From: Linum tenue
Lineage: Eukaryota > Streptophyta > Magnoliopsida > Malpighiales > Linaceae
Length of the DNA: 64,000 bases
Direction: 5' to 3'
Assembly (NCBI GenBank): GCA_946122785.1
Contig: CAMGYJ010000011.1
Span: 1,302,001 to 1,366,000, forward strand
A program made the position numbers and the translations under genes. Under the pieces are notes generated by a model. The model searched no databases, was not told the DNA's origin, and saw only the letters and a list, made by a program, of their open reading frames with translations. Positions 44,843-57,900 of the stretch are shown in pieces; the stretch's first letter is position 1, and each line of letters starts with the position of its first letter.

Positions 44843-45298
44843 CCATAGCTGTGGGTTTGTTGTGCGAATCTTTGCTTAGTGTTCTTCTGATGGCCTCTGA
44901 AATCTAAACTTGTTTCATTAGAGTTGTTTTCTTCTTTATCAGTTCTCCTTGTATCTTCAGTGATATCTCATGTACAAAACGCTTGTCAGCACGTATACCG
45001 GCTTTGCATTCTATGCAGGTCGCATCAGGTATTTCGTTTAAAAAACAGGTGAGGAAATGTTGGTACTAATAAGAACATATATCGACATAATCGTGAAACG
45101 TGATTTGCAGAAAACACTTGCAAATCAATAAGTGGAACGGGATGAAGTGACAATATACATGATCATAGGCAGCAGAAGTAGTCGTTCAGACCATGAGCAG
45201 CTCGAGCAATTTTATAAACAAGGTCCCAGTAAACAGAACAAAGTGAATAAACTAGGTAGCTACAATGTTCTCAGGAATCTTGTTTCAGTAATCACCAC
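44843..45298. other. Convergent 3' flanks of CML30-B and DYW2-B
   Basis: Counterpart of 24135-24717, about 130 bp shorter. No gene seen. Confidence 0.5.
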
Positions 45299-47122
45299 TC
45301 ACCAGTAATCTCCACAAGAGCACTTGCCATCCCTGAAGTGATGAAACCTCTTGTTATCCCTAACGATCAACTCCCTCCCCACAATCCTGGACATAATCTT
45401 GATGGCATTGTGACAGTCGCCGCATATCCGGAGGTTCTTTATGATCCTTAGTGTCGTCCTCGCAGGAGTGCTGATCAGTCCATAAGCAATCGCCAGCCTC
45501 TCACTATGGTACAATAAAGCTTGCTCTTTTGCCTCTTGATCAATGTCATGGAGAACATATCTGGTGTCTGGGACATAACCCGAGTTCTTCAACTCCATCA
45601 TTTCCTTGAGTTTTGGATCATCCTTGTAGAGAGCAGGATAACGGTACTCTGCTATTCTACTCTTCCCTTCCAGCATGCTGACTGCAGTACGCTTCACTGG
45701 AGGTGGCGTAGGAATCTTTTTAGCCACTGCCTTAGAGGGATCCACGGAAACAATCAGTTCTTCGAGGCGATCTTCAAGATCCACATCTCCGTGGATTCGA
45801 GCATAGTTCATGTACTTCTCCCAGATTTCCACAGAGGGATCAAATGGCAGTTTCTCAATGTACTGTTCAATTTCGTTGAGAAAACCACATTTCCCAAGCA
45901 CATCAATCATTCCAACATAGTGTTTCATTTGTGGATCGATCCCAAAATCGCTCTTCATCAACTTGAAATGGATGAATGCCTCATCCACGGCATCTGCACT
46001 GCCACAAGCTGATAGAACAGCGAGGAACGTTTCTTCCGTGGGTTTGAGATCTAGCTTCCTCATCTGCTCAAACAGCTGCAAACCTTCATCCCCCAAGTTG
46101 TTGTTTGCATAACCATGGATCATCAAGTGCCAGGTATCCATGTTTCTTTCCGGCATGTGATCAAACACCCTACGAGCATCAGTCATACTCTCGCATCTGC
46201 CATACATCTCAATCACCTTATTGTTCAACATCAGATCACCCCTGCAAGTCGATTGCAGAAGGTAGTCATGCACTTTCTTGGCATCCTCGAGTTTGCTACA
46301 CAACCCAAATAGAGAATCGAAGCAAGCGTAATCAGCTCTAAGGCCTTTATCCATCAACTCGATTGCTTCCTTGACCTTCCCTTCACCGCACAAATTCAAC
46401 AAATCAGCTAACGAAGGCACTGGATCAGAATTAACAGGTTCAGCAACGAAATATCCCGGTCGAGGGTGCTGCACTTGGACTTGGTTATTCCACTGATTCG
46501 GAACTCCCCGTTGCCCATAGTTCTGGACATTACCGTTCACCTGTGGGGCATTATGATGCTGAGGACCGCTCTGACCACCTGGAGAATTCCAATGAACAGG
46601 GCCCCCTTGAGGAGGCGGATGCTGCTGCTGCTGCTGCTGCTGCTGATTGAAACCACGATTAGGGTATCCCTGATCAGGATTGGGAAAATTACCCTGCTCT
46701 CCTCCCATATGTGGCGGAGGGTTCTGCTGTGGGTGGTGCCACTGGTTATGGTTTCCTTGCTGTCGCTGCGGCGAATTGAACTGCTGCGGAGGGTTCTGCT
46801 GAGGATGGTGCCACTGGTTATCGTGTCCTCGCTGTTGCGGCGGCGAATTGAACTGCTGAGGCGGAGGAGGTACTCTATTATCCCAGCGGGGCACCTGATC
46901 AGTATGCCTCTCGCCATGGAAACCCCTAGGCTCGGAGTGAGACGGTGGCGGGCGGTGGAACTCATTGGGGACGGCCGAAGTAGTGCTGAGGGTTCTGGCC
47001 GCAGCTAGGGTTCTAACGAAGGGAGAGTGAGAGAGGTGTGGAAATAACAACCGCACCTTGATGACTGAAGACGAAGAAGAGAGCGTCGCTCGCGAGCCGC
47101 GCATCGCCGTGAGAGACGCCAT
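45299..47122 (-). CDS. DYW2: DYW-type PPR RNA-editing protein, DYW2-like (arm B copy)
   Basis: Intronless, 607 residues, intact. Same layout as the arm A copy: targeting-like N-terminus, Gln/Pro/Asn-rich stretch, few PPRs, and a DYW domain with H539/E541 and C567/C570, ending CGDYW. Differences cluster in the low-complexity part, where it lacks a 20-residue segment and has three additional Gln. PPR and DYW parts differ by few substitutions (for example RLNNK versus MLNNK). Predicted role is organelle C-to-U editing with E+ PPR partners and NUWA. Either copy, or both, may be active. Confidence 0.92.
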   Translation of the reverse strand: MASLTAMRGSRATLSSSSSVIKVRLLFPHLSHSPFVRTLAAARTLSTTSAVPNEFHRPPPSHSEPRGFHGERHTDQVPRWDNRVPPPPQQFNSPPQQRGHDNQWHHPQQNPPQQFNSPQRQQGNHNQWHHPQQNPPPHMGGEQGNFPNPDQGYPNRGFNQQQQQQQQHPPPQGGPVHWNSPGGQSGPQHHNAPQVNGNVQNYGQRGVPNQWNNQVQVQHPRPGYFVAEPVNSDPVPSLADLLNLCGEGKVKEAIELMDKGLRADYACFDSLFGLCSKLEDAKKVHDYLLQSTCRGDLMLNNKVIEMYGRCESMTDARRVFDHMPERNMDTWHLMIHGYANNNLGDEGLQLFEQMRKLDLKPTEETFLAVLSACGSADAVDEAFIHFKLMKSDFGIDPQMKHYVGMIDVLGKCGFLNEIEQYIEKLPFDPSVEIWEKYMNYARIHGDVDLEDRLEELIVSVDPSKAVAKKIPTPPPVKRTAVSMLEGKSRIAEYRYPALYKDDPKLKEMMELKNSGYVPDTRYVLHDIDQEAKEQALLYHSERLAIAYGLISTPARTTLRIIKNLRICGDCHNAIKIMSRIVGRELIVRDNKRFHHFRDGKCSCGDYW

Positions 47123-47489
47123 TTTTTTGCTGGACGGAGATTGAAATTAAAAACCCTAGTTAAACCCTGGAATGGGGAGGCAGAAGCCAACACAGTATAC
47201 GGTGTGACCGAGGTTGAAGAGAAAGACGACGAAGTGGAAGTAGGACAAAGGACTACGGGCGGAGGAAATAGGTAGTAACGACGGCGCCGGCGAGCGGCTG
47301 ATGTTCGGCGTTGTCGAAGAGAGAAGATCGCCGGAGTCGGGAGTGGAGAGAGTGAGGACGATAATGGAGCAAGTCTGTCTGCTTCGCCCTAACTAAGGAA
47401 GCAGGGGCGAGAGACCGGAACGACGCCGTATTATTTTATTTAACGGCGTGAGTGGTGAAATGATTCGTTTGGACGGAAAAAAATTATAA

Positions 47490-47561
47490 CGCCGTTGCCG
47501 GGGATCGAACCCGGGTCACCCGCGTGACAGGCGGGAATACTTACCACTATACTACAACGAC
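47490..47561 (-). tRNA. trnD-GUC: tRNA-Asp (GTC)
   Basis: 72-nt nuclear tRNA gene without intron. The acceptor stem GTCGTTG pairs with CAACGGC, discriminator G. The D-arm is GTAGTATAGTGGTAAGTA, the anticodon loop CTGTCAC has anticodon GTC inside a perfect CCCGC/GCGGG stem, and the T-arm is CCCGG-GTTCGATC-CCGGC. A T-rich tail follows. The arm A counterpart is damaged. Confidence 0.95.
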
Positions 47562-48468
47562 TGTTAGTGATAAAAAAATGGTAATAGGTCATTATTGAAA
47601 ATAACAATTCACAAATTACGTTGCAAAACCGTGCAAGCTGTACCTGAAGAAATTTTGGGTCACCAGCTAGTATGGAAGTTTTTGACTTGCAGCGTGTTGA
47701 TAGATGAATATGTGAAATTTATTCTTCCAAACTCGTATATAAAAGCGAAATAGAGTAGTCAGTAAGCCAATACTACGATGCAACCATAAAAAAACCGGTG
47801 TAAGTGCAACCAAAGATAATAGGTCAGAGCTTATATATTGTTCAAGATTTGATCTCATTCACCTGAATATGTTCAAAAAGAGAGAGATCAATCTTCCCTT
47901 TAGTTTCTGTCTCATTCCCATAATATGCACATACTCCACACTATTACCAATCAAACACACGGATCAATCTTCCCTACAGCTTTATGTACAATGACAGACA
48001 CATTCCAGGCCGTTTACATCGCAATTCCAGAAGAATCAATGCTCGAATCCTGTAGTTTAAACCGAAACCGAAAGAAAGAATAACAGACTGCCAAGCATTC
48101 AAAATAATAATTACATTCATTGGTTAACCGGATAAATGAACACCCTCCTGTGCAACAAGCACGAATTTATCTACAACGAATGAACAAGAGTTGCTATGGT
48201 TGCCGCAAAAGGATGCGCAGGTAGAGATGGTTTATATACATCTGTACACCTGAAAACCGGGGTGCGGGAACTTGAACTGACAGATATTCTCAAGCTACGA
48301 AACCATTTGCGGCTTCTTCAGAAAAGCTTGGATGTTAATACGAAACTTAGTTGAGAGATCTCTGCGTTCCAATTCACTTTTGATTTTTTCTCTCAGGATG
48401 TCACCCGAGATCCCACCATCGATTATATTACGAGGGCAGGCACATCATAGTGGCTTATCATTTGGCCT
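47562..48468. other. Between tRNA-Asp and ATG2 stop
   Basis: ATG2 3' UTR and spacer, the inverse of 19803-20731. Nothing else seen. Confidence 0.55.
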
Positions 48469-51400
48469 TCAATCTCTGTTGTGTGTCTGAGTTGGTCCTA
48501 GATATTTCTCCATTGATTCTTTCTTGTGCTCAGGGTCGAGGCTGCAGGAAACCTCAGTAGAGTTAATTACCCAGAGTTTTTAAGCAAAATCAAGACAAGA
48601 GAGATGAGATTTTTTAAAAGAGAAGTGAAGAGGGTGTACTTGTAGAGCTCTCACCTATTTCTAAGGCCGAGAAGAGCAGAATGCGCAGCACTTGCACAAG
48701 CAGAGACAGGAGCTATAGCAGCAGCAGGAATTCCCCGTACTGCAGTGGCCAAGGCAGACCCAGCACTGGCCCCGTATTGGTATTTTTTCAACGGTGTCCG
48801 AACTAATGCAGAAGCCGATTTCCCCAGGCCATCACTTAGGTTCGAATATGCCTGTGAATAAATATTAGAAAGATCAGAACCTTTATAGCTGTAATGAGGA
48901 TAGCCTTCTTCAGTATTGAAATGCAGAAAGTTCTACTACTACAACCCTCACCTGTTGCATTCCTTCCTGGGCATCTTTTGGCTGATTGCTTCGTACATTC
49001 GACTTCTTTTTACCCTGTGCGGTGGAAGACGATGACGATACCTGACGAGAAGGAACAGCCGTGAGGATGTACTCGGCTTGGAGTAAGATATCATGGGCTC
49101 CTGCAGCCAAATGCACTCCAAGTCCAACAGCTTCAAGCGATATACTTCTAAGAAATGCAACTGTACCTGCCAAAGGTAAAATTCAAAATATTGTTGTTAA
49201 CTCCTCTGATTTGAAAATGCCCAAACGTATGTATTATTAAATCATAACAAAATGTCTGGAAAAATCAGTCAAAAAGACAATATGATCATAGTGAGGCATC
49301 TTGTCACTCATCTGATAGACATTCCAAAAGAACCTACAGAGTGTAATTTGTATAAAGATACTGATTCAAAACGTAGGCATGCTATACTGTCACTTAAACA
49401 TCAAGTCGTGTCGACTATAGGACGGTTGAAAAATTCCTAGTACATCAGCGTTAGTGAATAAAATTATCTATGCTTTCCCCTTGATATTGTTCTATCATTA
49501 AAAATGCAGTAAACATTACATAGATTTAGGCCAAAGGCATCTTGTACGTCAAGACAAAAGTGACATAAGTTAGCTACTTTATCACGGTAAACATTGGATT
49601 GCAAGGATAAAAGGAGAACAGCTAATAAGAGGTGGGAAGAGCATCATGCAGCATGTTATTTACCTCTTTGCATTCCCTTGACTACTCGTTGATCTTTCTT
49701 ATAGCTCTCAACTGGCAGGGACACAAGCTTTGCAGCCCCAGAGCCAACAGCAACTAAGGATCGTATCGTAGGAAGACCTCGCAAGATTTTGCGCACCTAA
49801 AGAAAGGTACATATAAGTTAAAACAAATACTCTCGATATGGAATAAGCACATTTGATCAATAATGTGGATAATGCAGCCAATGAACCTGATTTTGCGAAA
49901 TATCTTCAAGCCATTCCCCCAAAATTGTTTCACATATGTTGCCCCAACCATAGACTCCAAATGCATGGACATGTTTGAGCTCAAGTTCAACACCCTGCAT
50001 TCAGATTTGCGGATATTTCATTCCCCCAGCAGCAACCAACTTAAACAAAATGAAGCTGCTAGATCTAAACTTATAATGATAGATGAAAAAGGTGACTGTC
50101 AAAAGCTACACCATCTTACAAAAATCACCATGAACCAAGGAAACAAGATAGAACAAGATACAAATCATTAATGCTAAAGTTAAAATGGAGCTCGTTAAAT
50201 TGCCAGAGTGCAACAAGAAAGCACACAAGTAGAGAAAGCTATATCTTGGTTTATTGAGTCAGAGTTTGATATGATGATCATATCAGAGTTGGTCACAATA
50301 CAAGGCATGTCAAAATTAATAAAGGTTCACTATAGAAACGTTCAATTTTGGATGGCAAGACTACAAGGCAAGTTCGGGAGCTACCATTACCACAAAATAG
50401 TACCAATGATCTGTCTTTGGCATTCCCAATACAGAACAGGGGAAAATAAGAAACATACTTGATTAAAAGATTTGCTCAATTCCCACCATTTACTCCGTCT
50501 AGCTCACATAAACAGCTAAGCAAACCAATACTAACAAAAAAAAAAATATTTAAAATGAGGCTAACTATTTACCTTCCACGGGACAAGGTTCACAAGTTCC
50601 ACATACTTCCCACCTCCTAATGCTGCTAAATCAACACGACTGGGTGTGTAATCGACCCGTAGAAGAATAGGGCACATATCAAATTTCTGGAAGTAAGAAA
50701 GACAGTCAGGATTTGTTACAGTTGTCACATACTTGAACGAAAGAACAGATAAAATAGAATATAGATATCCAGCTTCCAGAAAAATAACGTATCAGTTTAA
50801 TGGTACTTGCCTGAAAATAAGGAAGAAATGCCTCTGGTGCAATGGAATGACCAGCAAGGTCGGCACCACTAATTGGTAATGATTCGACAGAACCTGAATT
50901 TTGTTGACTATCTGAAGACAGATCAGCCGACAATCCTTTGGGACCAAAATAGCTAATAAGAAAATCCAGCTGGCTTTGATGAAGATGCACTCGTATTGGA
51001 AGGAGTGAGATTTGTAACCTGAAAGGAGTAGACAACATTTAAACCTTTTTATTTTTTATAACTAACTCTATCAAGATCACAAAGGAATCCACGTGCATGA
51101 TCGTGAAACCGCAGTACTGTTAGATAACAAGATACCCAAAACTAACGATTTCAGGAACTAATTCTATGATTTCATGAAGAGTGAGATGGAAAAAGTTCGT
51201 CAAAAAAGAAAAGGTTAACGTATGCAAGAGTTTAAGATACTAGGGCCTACGTGGCAATAACATTTGTAATTACTAATTACCAGTCCAAGAGAACTGAAAA
51301 GATAATAAATAAAATTAAATAAATCAGAATACCTGTATTCTTCTAAAGGTATCAGTGGATCTGGTCTTACAGCTTCCAAGTCCAACCTGAATGCTTTAGC

Positions 51401-54400
51401 AGATGATGTCCTAGGATGATCTTTCGAATAGTAATATCCAAGCATCTGCCCATTTGAATGTAGTAAAATCAAAGTATGTTATACACATAAACACTCGTCG
51501 TATATGCATGAAAAGAACAATCAGCTTACCAGTCTCCAAGGTGCATTTTTGCTCTTGTCATAAAGATAGAAGTCCTGAATGGAAAGTGACATCTTAGATG
51601 CACAAAGTCCCCTCAGTGGGAACAAATCATATTGCAGCTCCATCCCACATAATGAAACCTCTAGACAAGTAGTTGTGTCCCTTCCACAATTACGTTTAGA
51701 AGGGTCATCATTCATACTGTACGCACCCCAGTCAGTACCAGCATACATTTTCCAGCTCACATTAATATCCTTGAGAAGTAAACGTCCTATAGCCTTTACA
51801 GATTCATCAGACATTGAAGAGGCACTCCCAGGAAACCTGTCATCAAGAGACTGGTTCAAGCTACCACTCCCACTAACATCAGAAATGTGGTCCTCGACAA
51901 TGCTTAAGGGAACCTCCCCATACCATCCACTATTTCCTCGTGCAAGATCCCTGTCGCCGAAATGCTCAGATGAAGATTGGCAGCCAATTGACAACCCAGA
52001 CAAAGGGCGCAAGTCAGATATGCAATAGCTTTCTATAAATTCTGGTAAAGAACCATTCACCAAAAATGATCCTTCCGTACTATCTGCCCCTACTAGAGAC
52101 ACGGAACAATCACCAGATGCACCTTCCAAGCAAGTATCGTTAGCTTCAGCACCAGCTCCATAACGCTGTGCAATGAAGCTTTCACCAGGTGGCAACTGAC
52201 AATTTGATCCACTGGAACCATGTTGACAGTCCTGTTCTCCATCCAAGCAAAATGCATCTTCACATATCTCGTCCATCAAACCAACTGCCAAGGCTTCATT
52301 CTTGGTGAAAGCACTAGGTGTAAGCACCTCAGAAGTTGGTAAGGTAGAATCTTGAGTTTCAGCCCTACCTTCCTCATTGAACTTATTCTTCTCTTGGTCC
52401 ACACAAAAATTATTCCACCTAGCCTGCAAGTGCACAACCAATTCCTCCAAATCAGGAGCAAAAAGTTGCTGCAGTTGACTAGCCAGTCGAGTCAGGCCTG
52501 AAGTAGTATCATGGCAAGTGTTCATCCAGATATGGAGCTTTGAACACTCTAACTCCCATTGAAGACCATTCTCGCAGTTAGTTCTCAAAATGGCTTCTAC
52601 AAGCGCTTCTTGAGAAACTTTAACATATCCCATCTCACGAAGATAATCCACACTGTAGATAGCACCAGGATTTTGCAGTGCCTTAGAAAGAAGGAATCCT
52701 AGATCTTGTGCTCTTATTTTATAATCTTTGTCCACAGAATCTTCCAAAGCAGTACTGGAAATTGTCAAAGAAGAAGCAGCTAGTAGACAACCAAAATATG
52801 GCCCAACAGTATCCTCTTTTGCATTTGATGAACTGGAAATAGAACTGTGAACCACTGATAGTGAACTCTTCAAATAGGGCTCATAACTTAAACCAACATC
52901 AACCAACTTAAGAAGGAAAGACACTCGATGCGAGGCATGGAGAGCCTTCTGCTGATTTTCATGATCTGCTTTCACAACTTCAGGAGAGGGCAAAGTGAAG
53001 AAGGAGATTATTGCATCAAGCCAGTCCAACCGTCCACCAACTGCTACAATGGTTGCACATCTGATGGTAATGGATGTAATTGAATGCAAATCCCCTGGAT
53101 CACATAGGTGGACAATATCAGAACCAGCCCACCGTGAAGATAATGCATTTGAACCGCTTCCATCCCCACGTTTCCTGGAAGAGTTACTACAAGAAATCAG
53201 AACAAACAGCTTGCCTGGAACCTTGGTGACAGAACCCCACAGTTTACCTTCTCTATGGGTTACCCACAACAAATTAGCATCTTTAATGCCACCAATATTG
53301 GAGACAGACATAAACTCGACTTTCCGAATTTTCAGCTTGAAATATAGCCATGATCCAGGAAGTTCACTTTGTAAGGAACTTGCTGTTTCCTCCCTTGCAT
53401 CTAGTCTAATTGAAACTTCTAGAGAGTCACACTCTACTAGGACTGCTGTCTGAGACACGGATGGTTTTTCGTCGAGATTAATTGCTTCACAGGCTCCCTG
53501 TGATAGGGTATTTACCATCTGACCAATAAGATGAACTAGAGTATGATACTGAGAACTGTCCAAATCAACAATGCAAGGGGGTAGATGAACATGCAGAAAA
53601 ACAGCAGAAGTCAGTATCATGTCCCTTCGAGTTCGAGAATTCATATCCTCCATGTCTTTCACAGCAGTTACGGTGGCAAATTCGTGCCCTCTAGCTACAG
53701 AGTTTTCTCTCATCCTGGACTCTTCTGAGGTAGCCATGGACTTGGCCCTCTCAGTAACCCAAGGACCAGTTAGAACACTATCTTGACATAATAAGCTGAT
53801 TTTTGAAAGACACCCAGCTCTATTGCTGAGAGATAATACCTTCTGTACGAAAAATTTCTTGCGGGGTATAATTACAGAATCATTCTGATTGACCAGATAA
53901 ATCCCTAGATCACCAACAGACACGTGCACAGACCATGCAGGCCTTGAAATATATCTTTTCCATGAGTTGGAATCAGCTACACGACCATGACCCTGATCTT
54001 TCCACTCATCCGTAACAGATGGTGAAGACAAATCAATAGCAATAAATTGATCCCAGGAACAGCGGCTTTGGATTCCTTTGTCCACCTCTAACGGAAAACA
54101 GAGTATTATCCGGGCACTGGTAATGGAGATATTACCTTGCCAGTTTTGAGCCGAGGATGATGCACCGACAGTTCTTCTCGATTCATGAACTGAAGAGCCA
54201 CGTTTCTCATGCGCAGATTTTAATCCATCATTCTGGTGACTGGTATTAGCAACGCTTCCGACATCCTTCGCAAGATCCATTAACATCTTTATTGATATCA
54301 AGTTCACCCAAAACGTGAAGTGTGGGAGAGTCAATGAAAATGCTGCTGGCATTTTTGCATCACGACTGGATGGATCTGAATTCACAACATATTGGCAATG

Positions 54401-57400
54401 AGTGATGCCAGATGTACTGAGCAATTTGATTTTTGTTTTTCCAGGGGGAATATCTGAACCATCAAGTGTATTCCAATCATCTGAATTCGCAGCATTTTCC
54501 GGCGGGCCAATATGAGGGAGAGCACCATGTAAAGTAGCTTGTAGTTTTTGAATCCGAAGAGTCTGATCATGCCCATCATTAGAAGACCCAGCCACGTGTC
54601 TGCCATCTTTTCCATTGTCTGAAATCTCAACTACCTCGATACATCTCACAGTGCCATCAATTCTCATTTCTTGAGGACTTACCTGTTAAACTCATTAATA
54701 TGAGCAGTGCAATAGAAATGGTGATACAGAATGCAAACAAAGGAAATAGGAGCAGAAAATCTGAGACTGAATGTATTAATTACAACATTACCTGCACAAC
54801 AAAAGAAATATCTTTGCATTCAGCAGTCACATGATGAACATCTGAAGCACTATCACTTCGATCACTGTTTGATTCACAGCAATATTGTTCGTCTTCATCT
54901 TGGAAGAACAAACTAATTGAAATTCCCGTCCAACAGACTCTGAGATTGGTCTGTATATGCTGCTTCTCTGTAGAAAGTGGAAATCAAAAGTAGATATAGA
55001 ATTTTGGGTAAGTGAGAAAATACAGATGCCATTCACATCAACGAAAATACTGCAAGCAACAACACCAAACAGACACACCCCATTATCTCCCAGCACTTAG
55101 TTGACTTCTATTCAGTACAACTAGCTACAGAAATCAAATAAAAGCTCCATAAGATCCTTGGCGCAACCATGATCCAAATTCAAAAGATGCTAATATCATC
55201 ATGTAAGCCTCTAAACTATTCTTGAAGTCCCTGGCGAGTCACTAGGACTACATCACTCTTCTTAAATCGCTTCTCACATCTACATATATCTAGTGTAGCT
55301 AAATATGTATTTCAACAACACAAATTCGAAGGACATGAGTCCTATCTAACAAAGAACCATCATTTAAGTAACAATGAGGTTACAGGTTTCAATATGGGAG
55401 TTAAAGCATTTACATTGTTCAACTGTCTGGATCATTCTCTCTCGTTAGCTTCGCTTTCTTAAATAATTCTCAATTACTAGAATGCCACTGCATATTGCAT
55501 GAGCTGTTATTACAAGGGAATATATAGCAGTAGTTCGTATTGCTTAAGTTAGTTACTCAACAAAAGAACTATATAGACAAAGACCCTATTCAAGAAGACT
55601 TCAGTGACATCCTTGATGCACTACTGAACTATAAACAAAGAGACAGTATATACATAACCAATCAGTTGTTCATATAAAGCAAGGTAAGAGTGCACATACC
55701 AGATGTAACGAGGAAAGAACCAGAAGCAAGGCTAGAAGCTGCAGTTAAAGCACCAAATACCGAGCATGTCCAGCCCCACATCCCACTACTCCCCAAAGCT
55801 GACTGTGAATTTCTAAGTCCATCAAAACACTCAAAAAACTGGTCCACACTGCAAATAGACATGATAAAATGATAGATTATACTTGGGCAGTTACATCGTT
55901 GAAGTGAGTCAGAGAGCACATCATGTTTCCTCAACAGAAATATATGATGTCTTTTTTGTCGATATATGGCTTTTTTGTCTAATTATCCCACTAACAAACA
56001 TGTTGCCGAAAATAACAGGACTGTTTAGTGCCAGTAGGGCACAACAGAAGACTGCATTATTCCATCTCTTACAAAAGCAATGAAATCATCTAACAGATGA
56101 GAAAGCATTAGTCTATTTGCTATAGCCAAAAATGACACTAACCTTGCCCCAAGGTCAAGATCTTGCACACCATCTGTAACAGATTTTGGCATCCAGTCAG
56201 GTATAAGATGCGATCCAGGAAGAACAGAATCACTGAATGACTGTTGTCCTAATGAAGAACTTCCTGAAGCTGAAAGCAACTTTTCGGCTGGAATGAAAGA
56301 AGAACTTCGTGTTGATGAATAAAAATGAGAAGCTGAATTGAAGTAAACAGAGTCCGTAGACTTGAACTGTGTATTGGGAACACAATCCTTGTTCAAGATC
56401 TTAAAACTCTCCCATGCATGAAGAAACCATTTGAGTGTACCAGGCTTAAGCCTTAATTCCACAGGATCAATACGAACATCAGCATCCACTTTGCGGAGGT
56501 CTGGGGAACCATTATTCCAGGGGATACTCAACTTCAATTGCCCAGAAAATCCGTCCTCATTACCCAACATGATCGGAATTGTCTGATTTGAGGTAAAGTC
56601 TGACGACAGCACCTCACCAAAAACTGAAGCTGATAGTGGTTCAGATTCACTATTGGCATCACCCATCTCCAGTAGTTCAAGTACCGCTCCTTGAAATTTT
56701 AGGAAGTATGCTAGCTGACTGATTCCTAGGAAGTCGTCAGTGGTTCCATTAGAAGTTGAAGAACCATCTTCAGAATCACCCCTCCCAAATTCCACTTCAG
56801 CTACGCGTAAGACCAAGATTTTGCGGCAGCCTACTTCCTTATCATACTTTTCCTTGTAAGGTTCAAATGCAACCAGCAAGTTTTTTATCTGAACATGGAA
56901 GCTGGTCAATAACCATGTAACCATTTTCGCAATCGTCTTTACACCTTCATGGATGTCAGCAGAACCGGATTTTGCTACCGGGTCGAAATCATTGCCTAGT
57001 TTTCCAGGCTCACCATGCATCAAGGACATTTTATCTTGAGCCGCACGACATTTATCACCATAGGTAGATGATTCATTCTCTAAACATTGTCCAAGCACAA
57101 GCTCAAGCTCGTCCACTTCAATCTCAATCTCGAAACCATTATCCTTCCGGCACAATTTAACAGAAAGAGAGCCTATGGATCCTTCCTTTATAATCACAGA
57201 CGACTGGGCACCCCACTGGATGACATTGCAAAAATCAAAGAAATATAGCAATTAGAAGGTCCCAAAACGATTAGCCTCCTCGCTAAATGCTAAAAATAGT
57301 TAAAATACTACCATAACATACAGATGAACCAGGAATGCGAGCACCACCACACTTCAGTGTTCATAGAACTAGCACTCTGAGTTACAGAGATTCCAAAATT

Positions 57401-57900
57401 CAAGAACAGACAACTTCCTCAAATAGAAACAAACACGAGACCCTTCCTCCGCAATTGAACTATCTTATCACCCTCAACCATTTTTGCCTCCACGCTTCCT
57501 CCCACACTAACACTCAGACAGGGATGGAGAAGTCCAAACACTAAAACTTAGGTTTGCACAAATAGGCTGGAAAAAAAAAAAAGCAAAACCTTCCCATTCA
57601 ACTTCAACAAGGAAAGAGAGAGACTCGAATTCACCTTGTACAAAGGAAGACATAAAGAGGGAGGGAGGGAGACAAACAAAAGATAGAACAAATTCAATGC
57701 AACAGCGCTAATTTTCGAGCAATTACCTGCTCATTGAGATAATCAACGTTAAGGGCGAGGTCCTTTAGCTGGATAGCGCCTTGCCCGAGCTCAAGCTGAT
57801 GAAGATCAATATCCCCCAAAATCAGCTGCCCTAGTTTCTTCTTCAACATAAACTGAAGCAGCTTCTTCCTCGCCCACTGCGGGATGTTCCACGGGGACAT
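48469..57900 (-). CDS. ATG2: Autophagy-related protein 2 (ATG2), 13 exons, complete
   Basis: Bridge-like lipid-transfer protein that feeds lipid to the growing autophagosome, working with ATG9 and ATG18/WIPI. Exons 57900-57727, 57215-56143, 55848-55700, 54967-54792, 54682-51530, 51445-51333, 51018-50811, 50686-50573, 49994-49887, 49796-49664, 49166-48952, 48851-48655 and 48541-48469. All phases agree, 1,961 residues, close to plant ATG2 length. Chorein-type start: [49 protein letters not shown]. Middle: [11 protein letters not shown] and [12 protein letters not shown]-terminal part: [74 protein letters not shown]. Intron 7 has a GC donor (CAG|GCAAGT); the rest are GT-AG. Exons 11-13 lie in arm B and are duplicated at 19112-19802. 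Confidence 0.95.

Larger units (their letters stand above)
41382..49350. repeat. Inverted segmental duplication, arm B
   Basis: Inverse of 18925-28239. Contains DnaJ-type gene, CML30, DYW2, tRNA-Asp and the 3' end of ATG2, and continues without a break into unique ATG2 sequence. That makes arm B the likely parental arrangement. Separated from arm A by 13.1 kb. Confidence 0.93.
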
